NCBI RefSeq assembly: GCF_019802255.1
Contig: NZ_JAHYSS010000004.1
Span: 572,621 to 636,620 of the forward strand
Length of the DNA: 64,000 nt
Reading direction: 5' to 3'
Source: Pedobacter polysacchareus
GTDB lineage: Bacteria > Bacteroidota > Bacteroidia > Sphingobacteriales > Sphingobacteriaceae
Each line of letters starts with the position of its first letter. The first letter of the stretch is position 1. A program made the position numbers and the translations under genes. Below are positions 36,956 through 45,167 of this stretch, piece after piece. The notes beneath the pieces are model-generated. The model was not told the DNA's origin, did no database searches, and worked only from the letters and a program-made list of their open reading frames with translations.

Positions 36956-38482
36956 TTAGTGTTTAAAATGTCTAATACCTGTGGTAACCATTGCGATGCC
37001 TTTCTCATTCGCCATATTGATCGAGTCGGCATCTTTAATTGAACCACCTGGTTGTAAAACGGCAGTAATGCCTGCTTCAGCTGCGATTTCTACACAATCA
37101 GGGAAAGGGAAGAATGCATCAGATGCCATTACTGAACCTTCCAATGGGAAGTTGAATGCATTTGCTTTTACGATGGCCTGTTTCAAAGCGTCTACTCTTG
37201 ACGTCTGACCTACACCACTCGATAGCAACTGGTTGTTTTTTACAAATACAATGGTATTAGATTTGGTATGTTTAACGATTTTATTCGCAAAGAAAAGATC
37301 CTTAAGTTCTTCAGCAGTAGGTGCTTTCTCCGTAACTGTAGTCATTTGATCTGCGTTTTCGATGATCAGATCTTTATCTTGTTCAATTACACCATTCAAT
37401 AAAGTTTTGAATTGTTTTTTGCTCAATTCTACTTCATTTCTCTGTAAGATCACTCTGTTCTTTTTCGCGCGGAAAAGTTCAACAGCTTCCGGCTGATAAG
37501 CAGGGGCGATCAATACTTCGAAGAATAATTTGTTGATTTCTTCAGCTGTGGCCAGGTCGATTTCGCGGTTGGCAATTAATACACCACCGAAAGCACTTAC
37601 CGGATCGCAAGCCAATGCGGTATCCCATGCTTCTTTAATGGTTGCTTTTGAAGCTACACCACAAGCATTGGTATGTTTTAAGATGGCAAATGTTGGCTCT
37701 TCGAATTCATCAATTAAAGCAACAGCAGCATCTACGTCAACCAGGTTGTTATAAGAAAGCTCTTTACCATTCAGTTTAGTGAACATAGCGTTTAAATCAC
37801 CATAGAATACACCTTGCTGATGAGGGTTTTCGCCGTATCTCAGTACCTGAGCAGTATTGATGCTTTGTTTGAATACATTTAGTGGCTCTTCCGTATTGAA
37901 ATAGTTGAAGATGGCCGTATCATAGTGAGAAGAAGTATGGAAAGCTTTTTTCGCATAAGCTTTACGCTGAGCGATAGTTGTTGTTCCTTCTTGTTCTTCT
38001 AATTGATGTTGTAAGGTCGCGTAGTCGTCTTTTGAAGCAAGGATCACTACGTCATTGAAATTTTTAGCAGCTGCTCTGATCAGAGAGATACCGCCGATGT
38101 CGATTTTCTCAATGATTTCTTCTTCAGAACCACCAGCTTTTAAAGTTTCTTCGAATGGGTATAAATCTACAATAACCAGGTCGATTTCAGGGATCTCATA
38201 TTCATTGATCTGCTCCTGATCTGAAGCCAGGCCTCTTCTGTTTAAGATACCACCGAAAACTTTAGGGTGTAATGTCTTTACCCTGCCTCCTAAAATAGAA
38301 GGATAACCTGTAAGGTCTTCCACTGCTGTAACCGGCAGATTTAGGTCTTTAATAAATTGTTCGGTACCACCAGTTGAAAATAACTGCACACCCTGTTTAG
38401 CTAACAGGCGAACTAAAGGTTCTAAACCATCCTTGTAATAAACTGAAATTAAAGCGTTTTTGATCTTTATCGATTGACTCAT
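36956..38482 (-). CDS. purH: Bifunctional AICAR formyltransferase/IMP cyclohydrolase
   Basis: This enzyme catalyses the last two steps of de novo IMP synthesis: formylation of AICAR and ring closure. The MGS-like cyclohydrolase domain is N-terminal (ALISVYYKDGLEPLVRLLAKQG, STGGTEQFIKDL, LGGRVKTLHPKVFGGILNR). The transformylase domain follows (LRYGENPHQQGVFYG, LSYNNLVDVDAA, LKHTNACGVA, GSVMASDAFFPFPD, QPGGSIKD). The start at 38482 gives MSQSIKIKNAL and 508 residues, the family norm. An in-frame ATG at 38515 is rejected because a minus-strand TACTTTTG promoter element lies between it and 38482, so it would be upstream of the expected transcript start. Confidence 0.96.
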   Translation of the reverse strand: MSQSIKIKNALISVYYKDGLEPLVRLLAKQGVQLFSTGGTEQFIKDLNLPVTAVEDLTGYPSILGGRVKTLHPKVFGGILNRRGLASDQEQINEYEIPEIDLVIVDLYPFEETLKAGGSEEEIIEKIDIGGISLIRAAAKNFNDVVILASKDDYATLQHQLEEQEGTTTIAQRKAYAKKAFHTSSHYDTAIFNYFNTEEPLNVFKQSINTAQVLRYGENPHQQGVFYGDLNAMFTKLNGKELSYNNLVDVDAAVALIDEFEEPTFAILKHTNACGVASKATIKEAWDTALACDPVSAFGGVLIANREIDLATAEEINKLFFEVLIAPAYQPEAVELFRAKKNRVILQRNEVELSKKQFKTLLNGVIEQDKDLIIENADQMTTVTEKAPTAEELKDLFFANKIVKHTKSNTIVFVKNNQLLSSGVGQTSRVDALKQAIVKANAFNFPLEGSVMASDAFFPFPDCVEIAAEAGITAVLQPGGSIKDADSINMANEKGIAMVTTGIRHFKH

Positions 38483-38502
38483 TAGAGAAAAATTTTGAGC
38501 CG

Positions 38503-38510
38503 CAAAAGTA
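38503..38510 (-). promoter_or_regulatory. -7 promoter element of purH
   Basis: Read on the minus strand the element is TACTTTTG, matching TAnnTTTG. It places the transcript start near 38497 and decides the choice of the purH start at 38482. Confidence 0.6.
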
Positions 38511-38627
38511 CCCATTTTTCTTTTAATGTCAAATGCTTATTTGCAGTATATTAAAGGAAGATTATCTTTCTAATCATCTGGCTCTTTTTTACCTGCTGTT
38601 TAGAAAGAAAACCTGCCGAATCTGCTG

Positions 38628-39206
38628 CTATTTTTTGATCTTTTTGATGATTGATTCTACGATGCGGGGATAGTGGTTGTGTTCCAGCTGCTGCCCTTTA
38701 AATTTGATCATTTCCAGGTTGTCATCTTTCTCGATTTTGTATTTCGCCTGGTAAATATATTCTCCTTCATCGTAGTTCTCGTCTACATAATGAATGGTAA
38801 TACCACCTTCTGGTTCTTTTGCTGCTATCACTGCATGGTGTACGTGGTCACCATACATGCCTTTTCCGCCGAATTTAGGCAGGATGGCAGGGTGAATGTT
38901 GACAATGCGTCCTGGGTATTCCTGGATCAGGTTTTTGGGAATCAGCCATAAGAATCCAGCCAATACAATTAAATCGATCTCCAGATTTTTCAGTAAGCCA
39001 ATGATCTTTTCAGTATGGTAAAATTCGTTCCTGTCAAAGATATGAGAAGGGATTTCGAAATTATCTGCACGCTGTAAGACGTAAGCATCAGGATTGTTGG
39101 TCAGTACCAATGCGATTTCTGCTTCCGGGTGGTGTTTGAAATGCTCCATTAATTTCTGGGCATTAGAACCCGAGCCTGAAGCGAATATAGCGATGCGTTT
39201 TTTCAT
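38628..39206 (-). CDS. purN: Phosphoribosylglycinamide formyltransferase
   Basis: This enzyme transfers a formyl group from 10-formyl-THF to GAR, the third step of purine synthesis. The N-terminal phosphate-binding loop is IFASGSGSNAQKLMEHF and the catalytic region has RIVNIHPAILPKFGGKGMYG followed by the HYVDENYDEG motif (the aspartate of the catalytic triad). Start MKKRIAIF at 39206 is chosen over 39233, which would add nine residues of no family relevance. Length 192. Located just upstream of purH in the same direction, 145 bases apart, with purH having its own promoter element. Confidence 0.95.
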   Translation of the reverse strand: MKKRIAIFASGSGSNAQKLMEHFKHHPEAEIALVLTNNPDAYVLQRADNFEIPSHIFDRNEFYHTEKIIGLLKNLEIDLIVLAGFLWLIPKNLIQEYPGRIVNIHPAILPKFGGKGMYGDHVHHAVIAAKEPEGGITIHYVDENYDEGEYIYQAKYKIEKDDNLEMIKFKGQQLEHNHYPRIVESIIKKIKK

Positions 39207-39415
39207 AGGTGCATTTTGTTTAATAGAAATCAAGCTGGCCCTGCCTGTTTAAAAGGCGGATAATATTTTTCAAAAATAGTATTTTAAGGCTTTACTGGAA
39301 GCTTTTTATTGCTTTTTGTCTTTCTGGAGCGGAGTGGAGTGCGGATTTGTTTTTTTTACCGAAAAAAAAGACGAGAAAGTGGAGGGGAAGTGTTCGGGAA
39401 GAGATCGGACTTACC

Positions 39416-39519
39416 ATAGGGTTCGGAAGGGGTTGCTATAGGGTTCGGATAGGGTTGGTATAGGGTTGCTATAGTATCTGCTATCCAAACCCTATCCGAA
39501 CCCTATAGCAACCCCTTCC
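39416..39519. repeat. Palindromic array of 11-bp repeats (5 forward units, 3 inverted units)
   Basis: Five head-to-tail 11-base units of the type ATAGGGTTCGG fill 39416-39470 (variants AAGGGGTTGCT, ATAGGGTTGGT, ATAGGGTTGCT). Three units in the opposite orientation follow at 39485-39517. As a result 39425-39458 and 39485-39519 form an almost perfect inverted repeat of 34/35 bases. A further inverted pair, CGGGAAGAGA near 39395-39404 and TCTCTTCCCG near 39540-39549, encloses the array, and GCGGAT near 39341 matches ATCCGC near 39555. No gene is present in the surrounding 680 bases except a dubious 31-codon frame. Function unknown. Confidence 0.85.
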
Positions 39520-39761
39520 AGAGACTATAAAAATGCAGGTCTCTTCCCGGGCACATCCGCGCTTCATTTCCGGGTTTTCTGATAATTTCGATTAATGTCG
39601 TTTTTTCTATTACCTTTGTCGCAGTATGCAAAATCACCTTATGGTGTTTGGTATGCTCGCAGCGGATGCTTCATCAGGAATTGAAATTTTTAAACAAGCT
39701 GAACTTTCTAAAGTATTATAAATCAATAATTAAGATTTATTGAAAATATTTACGAGTTCAT

Positions 39762-39793
39762 TTTGCATATTAAAAACATTAATTCTATATTTG
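39762..39793 (+). promoter_or_regulatory. rpsT promoter (TTTG-N20-TATATTTG)
   Basis: TTTG at 39762-39765 is separated by 20 bases from TATATTTG at 39786-39793, an excellent match to the Bacteroidota promoter consensus. Transcription should start near 39799, giving a leader of about 90 bases that contains a TTGGG/CCCAA hairpin. A second -7-like TACCTTTG at 39611-39618 may add an upstream start. Confidence 0.8.
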
Positions 39794-39888
39794 CAGTCCG
39801 AAAAAAAGGAAAAACAAAAGGCTGGTAGCGGTTGGGTTTGTGCCCAATATTCTTGAAAGCTTTAAAAGGAATATTATAATATTGAAAA

Positions 39889-40143
39889 ATGGCAAATCAT
39901 AAATCTTCGTTAAAAAGAATTAGAGCAAACGCAACTAAACGTTTACGTAACAGATATCAGGCAAAAACTACTCGTACCTTTATCAAAAGGTTACGTGCTG
40001 CTGAAGATCAAAAAACAGGAAAAGAGTTATTACCGAAAGTAATCTCTATGTTAGATCGTTTGGCTAAGAAAAACGTTATTCACAAGAATAAAGCAGCTAA
40101 CAACAAATCTAAATTGACTAAATTTGTTAATGGCTTAAAATAA
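39889..40143 (+). CDS. rpsT: 30S ribosomal protein S20
   Basis: This is a primary-binding protein of the small ribosomal subunit. The 84-residue, strongly basic sequence has the family N-terminus MANHKSSLKRIRANATKRLRN (first part) and the C-terminal motif KNVIHKNKAANNKSKL. It is preceded by a consensus promoter and followed by a terminator, so it is a monocistronic unit. Confidence 0.97.
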   Translation: MANHKSSLKRIRANATKRLRNRYQAKTTRTFIKRLRAAEDQKTGKELLPKVISMLDRLAKKNVIHKNKAANNKSKLTKFVNGLK

Positions 40144-40165
40144 GCATAGCTTTACAATATTATAG

Positions 40166-40198
40166 ACGGGATGTGCTTATGGCATATCCCGTTTTTTT
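40166..40198 (+). terminator. Terminator after rpsT
   Basis: ACGGGATGTGC pairs with GCATATCCCGT around TTATG (one G-T pair), followed by seven T residues. It lies upstream of the chosen radC start. Confidence 0.9.
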
Positions 40199-40202
40199 GT
40201 TT

Positions 40203-40898
40203 ATGGGTATTTATGAAACGAGATTAGGAATTAAGCAATGGGCAGAAGCAGACCGGCCCCGGGAGAAACTCATCCTTCATGGGCGCAGGCACCTGACTGA
40301 TGCGGAGCTGGTTGCGATATTTATCGTTTCCGGGAATGCGGAAGAGACTGCAGTAGATTTAAGCAAGCGTATTTTGGCCTCCTGCAATCAGGACCTGGAT
40401 GCTTTAGGCAGGATGAGCGTGCAGGATTTATGCAAGTTTCGTGGAATAGGTGAGGCGAGGGCGATCTCGATCATCAGCGCATTGGAACTCGGCCGCAGGC
40501 GAAAACCAAGTACGGTCATATTACCCAAGATTACCAGTTCTCATGATTGTCACCGGGAACTCTCTCCAGTACTGACGGATTTAACACATGAGGAGTTTTG
40601 GATTTTATTACTCAACAGGGCCAATGAAGTATTGGCAAAATTACAAATTAGCGTAGGTGGCTTATCAGGAACGGTAGCCGATCCAAAAATAATCTATAAG
40701 ATTGCATTGGAACATGGAGCGTCTTATGTAGTACTGGCGCACAATCACCCTTCTGGAAATCTAAAACCCAGCCCCGAAGATCTGCACCTCACCAAAAAAC
40801 TAGTGTCCGCAGGGAAGTTATTAGACCTGCCGGTACTGGATCACTTAATTATTACAAACAAATCTTTCTTTAGTTTCAATGATGATGGCTTAATTTAG
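40203..40898 (+). CDS. radC: RadC family JAB-domain protein
   Basis: A UPF0758/RadC protein with a helix-hairpin-helix N-terminal region (LCKFRGIGEARAISIISALELGRR) and a C-terminal JAB1/MPN-like domain whose metal motif is HNHPSGNLKPSPEDL with an upstream glutamate in the HEEF segment. The name is historical; a direct DNA-repair role is doubtful and the biochemical activity is unknown. The start at 40203 (MGIYETRLGIKQWAEADRPREKL) is preferred because the upstream in-frame ATG at 40173 lies inside the rpsT terminator. Length 231 residues is normal. It is followed after 6 bases by an EEP-family hydrolase gene. Confidence 0.93.
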   Translation: MGIYETRLGIKQWAEADRPREKLILHGRRHLTDAELVAIFIVSGNAEETAVDLSKRILASCNQDLDALGRMSVQDLCKFRGIGEARAISIISALELGRRRKPSTVILPKITSSHDCHRELSPVLTDLTHEEFWILLLNRANEVLAKLQISVGGLSGTVADPKIIYKIALEHGASYVVLAHNHPSGNLKPSPEDLHLTKKLVSAGKLLDLPVLDHLIITNKSFFSFNDDGLI

Positions 40899-40904
40899 CC
40901 AGCC

Positions 40905-41741
40905 ATGAAGAAAATTATCCAACTCAGTATAGCTGGTCTGCTGCTGATTGCAACAGCCTATGCACAATCGGGAAAACCGTTCCATGTGATGTCCTATAAC
41001 ATCCGTTTAAATGTAGCCTCTGATGGTGTAAATGCCTGGCCTAACCGTAAAGATGAGGTGAAAGCTTTAGTAAGGTTTCATGATGCCGATATTTTATGTG
41101 TACAGGAAGCCTTGCCTTTACAGGTAGATCAGTTGCTGGAAAACACAAACTATGCGATGGAAGGAGTAGGACGTGATGACGGAAAGCGTCAAGGAGAATT
41201 TTCGGCTATTTATTATGATAAATCCAGGTTTACGAGAAAAGATGGAGGTACTTTCTGGTTGTCGGAAACGCCAGACAAGCCTTCTAAAGGCTGGGATGCA
41301 GTACTGAACCGGGTTTGTTCCTGGGTGAGGTTATACGATCGCCTCAATAAAAAGGAATTTTTGGTGTTCAACACGCATTATGATCATATCGGTGTGCAGG
41401 CACGTATAGAATCTGCCAAGCTCATTAAAAGAAAAATACAGGAAATTGCACCCAGCTTACCAGTGGTTTTAACAGGGGATTTGAATGTAACTCCCGACAC
41501 AGAAGCGATTGCCACCATTAAATCTTTCCTTATTGATGCGAAGACAGCTTCAGTGGAACCCGCTTACGGACCTGAAGGAACTTTCAATAACTTTAAGTTC
41601 GACAGCCCTTTAAAGGATAAGATTGATTACATCTTTGTGAACAAAGGTTTTAAGGTGCAAAAGTTTGGCGTGTTATCTGATAGTAAAAATTTAAGGTATC
41701 CATCAGACCACTTACCAATTATTGCCCGTTTATCTTTCTAA
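40905..41741 (+). CDS. Secreted endonuclease/exonuclease/phosphatase (EEP) family protein
   Basis: This exported hydrolase is from the DNase I-like superfamily, which cleaves phosphodiester bonds in nucleic acids, phosphoinositides or sphingomyelin. A signal peptide (MKKIIQLSIAGLLLIATAYAQ) is followed by the family motifs MSYNIRLN, ILCVQEALPLQVDQL, VFNTHYDHIG, VLTGDLNVTPDTEAI and the catalytic SDHLPIIARL at the end. Asp and His of that last motif and the aspartate/asparagine pair of GDLN are the expected catalytic residues. The substrate cannot be told from the sequence. Probably cotranscribed with radC. Confidence 0.92.
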   Translation: MKKIIQLSIAGLLLIATAYAQSGKPFHVMSYNIRLNVASDGVNAWPNRKDEVKALVRFHDADILCVQEALPLQVDQLLENTNYAMEGVGRDDGKRQGEFSAIYYDKSRFTRKDGGTFWLSETPDKPSKGWDAVLNRVCSWVRLYDRLNKKEFLVFNTHYDHIGVQARIESAKLIKRKIQEIAPSLPVVLTGDLNVTPDTEAIATIKSFLIDAKTASVEPAYGPEGTFNNFKFDSPLKDKIDYIFVNKGFKVQKFGVLSDSKNLRYPSDHLPIIARLSF

Positions 41742-41768
41742 GAGGTTTACACCGACGGCATTATTTTA

Positions 41769-41776
41769 TATCTTTG
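41769..41776 (+). promoter_or_regulatory. -7 promoter element of pheT
   Basis: TATCTTTG matches TAnnTTTG, 23 bases before the pheT start, so the leader should be only about 15 bases. Confidence 0.6.
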
Positions 41777-41798
41777 CATTTTATACCGAACATATAAC

Positions 41799-44198
41799 AT
41801 GAAGATATCATACAAGTGGCTGACACAATTTCTGAAAACTGATAAAACTCCTGAAGAACTTTCCCTAATCCTGACTAATATCGGGCTGGAAGTAGAAAGT
41901 CTGGAAACCGTACAACCGATTGCAGGTGGTTTAGAAGGATTGGTGATTGGACACGTCATCAGCTGTGTGCAACATCCTAATGCCGATCGTTTACGTGTGA
42001 CTACGGTAGATGTAGGTACAGGAACGAATATTCAAGTGGTTTGCGGTGCGCCAAATGTTGGCGAAGGACAGAAAGTGGTGGTGGCTACTGTAGGAACTAC
42101 CGTTTATCCAAATGAAGGAGAGCCTTTCAAAATCAACAAATCTAAGATCAGAGGCGAAGTTTCTGAAGGAATGATCTGTGCAGAAGATGAAATCGGACTG
42201 GGTGTTTCCCATGATGGAATTATGGTGCTTCCGGAAGCTACTGAAGTTGGGATTACTGCGAAAGTGTATTTCAACCTGGAAGATGATTATTTGTATGAAA
42301 TCGGATTGACGCCTAACCGGGCTGATGCGGCTTCCCACTTAGGGGTAGCAAGAGATCTAGCAGCATATTTACGTTTACCAATCACGATGCCGGATGTTGC
42401 TGCTTTTAAAACAGCAAATGAAAGTCTGGCCATCCAGGTAACTGTTGAAGATGCCGAAGCTTGTCCGAGATACAGCAGTGTTGCGATCTCTGGGGTAACG
42501 GTAAAAACTTCTCCAGACTGGTTACAGGATAAATTAAAAGTAATCGGTATCCGTCCGATCAATAATATAGTAGACATCACCAATTATGTATTGCATGAAT
42601 TAGGGCAGCCTTTACATGCTTTTGATGCAGATCATTTGACTGGTGGCAAAGTTATCGTGAAGAAATGTGCAGAAGGTACTCCTTTTGTAACACTTGATGG
42701 CGTAGAACGCAAGCTTTCAGCAGAGGATCTGATGATCTGTAATGCAGAAGCACCAATGTGTATCGCTGGTGTATTTGGCGGTAAAAATTCTGGCGTAAGC
42801 GAAACAACCACAAACATCTTTCTGGAAAGTGCTTATTTCGATGCTAAATCGGTACGTAAGACTTCAAAAAGACATGGTTTAAAGACTGATGCCTCTTTCA
42901 GATTTGAGCGAGGTACAGATCCTGAGATTACCGTTTACGCTTTAAAACGCGCGGCTTTATTGATCCAGGAATTAGCAGGTGGAGAGATTTCTTCTACTGT
43001 TTCTGATATTTATCCAGCACCAATCGCTGCTTTTGATGTAGAAGTGAGCTACAACAACATCAATAAGCTGATCGGTGTAGAAATCCCTCATGAAGAGATC
43101 AAAGCCATCATTACTTCATTGAACATGGAAGTTGCAGCAGAAACTGCGGAAGGCTTGTCTTTAAAAGTGCCAACCTATAAAGTAGATGTGACCCGCGAAT
43201 GCGATGTAACAGAAGAGGTATTGAGAATCTACGGTTACAATAATATTGAGATTCCAACTAAAGTTAATGCTTCTTTATCTTACGGTACTAAGCCGAATAA
43301 AGAACAAACACAGCACGTCATTGCAGATATGTTAACTGCAAACGGCTATTTAGAGATCTGGTGTAACTCCTTAACTAAAGGTGCTTATTCTAAAGTACCA
43401 GAAGAAGCAGTTCATATTTTGAACCCATTGAGTTCGGATTTGAATGTGATGCGTCAGGGTTTATTAATGCCGGCATTGGAAAGTGTAGCCTATAACCTGA
43501 ACAGAAAAACAACTGATATTAAGTTTTATGAATTCGGTAAAACTTATCATTTGATCAATGAGAAATATGTTGAACGTCCGCGTTTACTGATCGTATTGTC
43601 TGGAGCTAATCAATCAGAGCAATGGAATCACAAGCCATCACCAGTAACTTTTTACCATTTGAAAGCGGCTGTAGATGCTGTAATCGGACGTCTGGGCATT
43701 ACCAATTATCAATCAGAAGAGGTAAATGATGAAAACTTCGCATATGGGCTGAAGTATTTCAGAGGCGATAAAGCGATGGTTACTTTTGGTGCGGTGACTG
43801 CTGCTGATCAGAAAACGGCCGATGTGGAAAAAGATGTGTTTTACGCAGATTTTGACTGGGCATTGCTCTTGGAGATCATTAAAAAGAATAAAATTGTGAA
43901 CAAGGAAGTGTCGAAATATCCTGCGGTAAGGAGAGATTTATCGATGTTGGTAGACCTGGATGTGACCTTTGATCAATTGAAAACTATTGCCTTTAAAACA
44001 GAGAAGAAGCTGATTAAGAGCGTACAGGTGTTCGATGTATACGTTGGAGACCGCTTGCCGGAAGGGAAGAAATCTTATGCCTTAAACTTCACTTTGCAAG
44101 ATGAAGAGCAGACCTTAACCGACAAGCAAATTGATGCGGTGATGCAAAAGATTATTTCTAACTTAGCGCAAACAGCAAAAGCGGAAATAAGAAAATAA
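41799..44198 (+). CDS. pheT: Phenylalanyl-tRNA synthetase beta subunit
   Basis: This is the large subunit of the alpha2-beta2 enzyme that charges tRNA-Phe. An N-terminal tRNA-binding OB domain (VIGHVISCVQHPNADRLRVTTV) begins near residue 45. It is followed by the B3/B4 editing region (RYSSVAISGV, NIVDITNYVLHELGQPLHAFD), the B5 domain with EVLRIYGYNNIEIP, the catalytic-like core, and a C-terminal anticodon-binding FDX-ACB domain (SKYPAVRRDLSMLVD). At 799 residues it is full length. The alpha subunit gene is not in the window, as is common where pheS and pheT are unlinked. Confidence 0.97.
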   Translation: MKISYKWLTQFLKTDKTPEELSLILTNIGLEVESLETVQPIAGGLEGLVIGHVISCVQHPNADRLRVTTVDVGTGTNIQVVCGAPNVGEGQKVVVATVGTTVYPNEGEPFKINKSKIRGEVSEGMICAEDEIGLGVSHDGIMVLPEATEVGITAKVYFNLEDDYLYEIGLTPNRADAASHLGVARDLAAYLRLPITMPDVAAFKTANESLAIQVTVEDAEACPRYSSVAISGVTVKTSPDWLQDKLKVIGIRPINNIVDITNYVLHELGQPLHAFDADHLTGGKVIVKKCAEGTPFVTLDGVERKLSAEDLMICNAEAPMCIAGVFGGKNSGVSETTTNIFLESAYFDAKSVRKTSKRHGLKTDASFRFERGTDPEITVYALKRAALLIQELAGGEISSTVSDIYPAPIAAFDVEVSYNNINKLIGVEIPHEEIKAIITSLNMEVAAETAEGLSLKVPTYKVDVTRECDVTEEVLRIYGYNNIEIPTKVNASLSYGTKPNKEQTQHVIADMLTANGYLEIWCNSLTKGAYSKVPEEAVHILNPLSSDLNVMRQGLLMPALESVAYNLNRKTTDIKFYEFGKTYHLINEKYVERPRLLIVLSGANQSEQWNHKPSPVTFYHLKAAVDAVIGRLGITNYQSEEVNDENFAYGLKYFRGDKAMVTFGAVTAADQKTADVEKDVFYADFDWALLLEIIKKNKIVNKEVSKYPAVRRDLSMLVDLDVTFDQLKTIAFKTEKKLIKSVQVFDVYVGDRLPEGKKSYALNFTLQDEEQTLTDKQIDAVMQKIISNLAQTAKAEIRK

Positions 44199-44246
44199 TT
44201 TATTGCTTTTAAATAATTTTTAGATTAGTACAAAAACTTTAATAAC

Positions 44247-44537
44247 ATGTCTTCGGTTGCCGATCAATTAAACTCCGTATTGCAAAAAACAGCTCGCGTA
44301 ATAGAGCTCTGTAATGCCTTACAGGAAGAAAACGATTTATTAAAGCAGGAAAATCAAGCGGTAAAAGGGGCACTGGATAATGCTAAAACTCAGCGCGCAG
44401 ACCTGGAAGAAAAGCTCCGTGTACTGAAATTAGCGAAAAGTATTGAGGGTACAAGTGAAAAGACACTTGATATAAAGCAAAAAATTAACGATTTTGTGCG
44501 TGAAATAGATAAGTGCGTGGTCTTACTGAAGAAGTAG
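44247..44537 (+). CDS. Small coiled-coil protein upstream of zapA
   Basis: Function not established. The 96-residue protein is almost wholly alpha-helical with heptads (VIELCNALQEENDLLKQENQAVKG, LEEKLRVLKLAKSIEG) and a conserved-looking C-terminus (DIKQKINDFVREIDKCVVLLKK). No signal or membrane segment. It resembles ZapB-like cell-division coiled-coil proteins in size and architecture, and the next gene, 32 bases on, is zapA. A role as a ZapA partner at the Z-ring is therefore reasonable but inferred from location and coiled coil only. Confidence 0.85.
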   Translation: MSSVADQLNSVLQKTARVIELCNALQEENDLLKQENQAVKGALDNAKTQRADLEEKLRVLKLAKSIEGTSEKTLDIKQKINDFVREIDKCVVLLKK

Positions 44538-44569
44538 GGAAAACAGAAAAAGTGAAACAAAGCTAAGAA

Positions 44570-44860
44570 ATGGGAGAAATCTCGATAAAAATAACTATTT
44601 CCGACCGTATCTATCCCTTAAAGGTAAATACGGAAGAGGAAGAAATTGTGAGGCGGGCAGCAAAGATTATCAATGAGCGCATAAAGGACTACCAGGAAAA
44701 TTATGCGGTTAGGGATAAACAGGATTTGCTTTCTATGGCGGTGCTGCATTATGCAACAGCAGTACTGAGGGTAGAAAATAAAGTCCAGGATCAGGACACT
44801 GTAGTCGCCGAAAAGGTAGAGGAACTGGATAGTTTATTAAATGATTTTTTCTCCAAATAG
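44570..44860 (+). CDS. zapA: Cell division protein ZapA
   Basis: ZapA binds FtsZ and promotes Z-ring bundling. The N-terminal domain (MGEISIKITISDRIYPLKV) and the helical region with EEEIVRRAAKIINERIKDYQ followed by LLSMAVLHYATAVLRVENKV match the ZapA family, and 96 residues is normal. It follows a coiled-coil gene and precedes an approximately 300-base non-coding stretch with a probable 6S RNA. Confidence 0.94.
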   Translation: MGEISIKITISDRIYPLKVNTEEEEIVRRAAKIINERIKDYQENYAVRDKQDLLSMAVLHYATAVLRVENKVQDQDTVVAEKVEELDSLLNDFFSK

Positions 44861-45017
44861 GATCGTTCTTTATATGAGTTAAGATTAGCACAACGATATA
44901 GCCGCAGCTAGATCTTGAGTTTCACAATTTTAAAAACTTAACACTTCAATATTTATAGAATTAAGAGGGTGTATTTCATCTGCATTTATGTACCTGAAAA
45001 TGACCTAAATTCTAATT

Positions 45018-45137
45018 ATAACTCGTTGAGGTTTTTAATACGTGGGACTTTAAGATTTAGTTGCGGTTTTTTTTACAGAAAAAATTTACGTTGTCGCATG
45101 GGAAATGAACACCAATAGCGGTTCTGCCCTCGGGACA
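45018..45137 (+). ncRNA. ssrS: Probable 6S RNA (boundaries approximate)
   Basis: The 307 bases between zapA and rny hold no gene. Synteny suggests 6S RNA, which binds RNA polymerase holoenzyme: the zapA-6S neighbourhood is known in proteobacteria, and the zapA-6S-rny order in Bacteroidota is from memory, unverified. A hairpin with TTTTTT/AAAAAA arms around ACAG is bracketed by GCG/CGC. The flanks CTCGTTGAGG (about 45021-45030) and GCCCTCGGGACAAGGG (about 45126-45141) can partly pair, giving a long interrupted helix as in 6S RNA. Covariance search would be decisive. Confidence 0.5.
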
Positions 45138-45167
45138 AGGGAAATATATAAATACAGATGAATTAAA

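Noticed and set aside
38483..38515. Upstream ATG of purH at 38515
   Set aside because: It precedes a TACTTTTG promoter element, and the extension does not resemble PurH.
39340..39560. CRISPR array interpretation of the repeats
   Set aside because: Units are 11 bases, contiguous, without spacers, and switch orientation; no cas gene is near.
39626..39721. 31-codon ORF directly after a TACCTTTG element
   Set aside because: No recognisable protein feature; the ATG would sit almost at the predicted transcript start, and the sequence contains small hairpins more typical of a leader or non-coding DNA.
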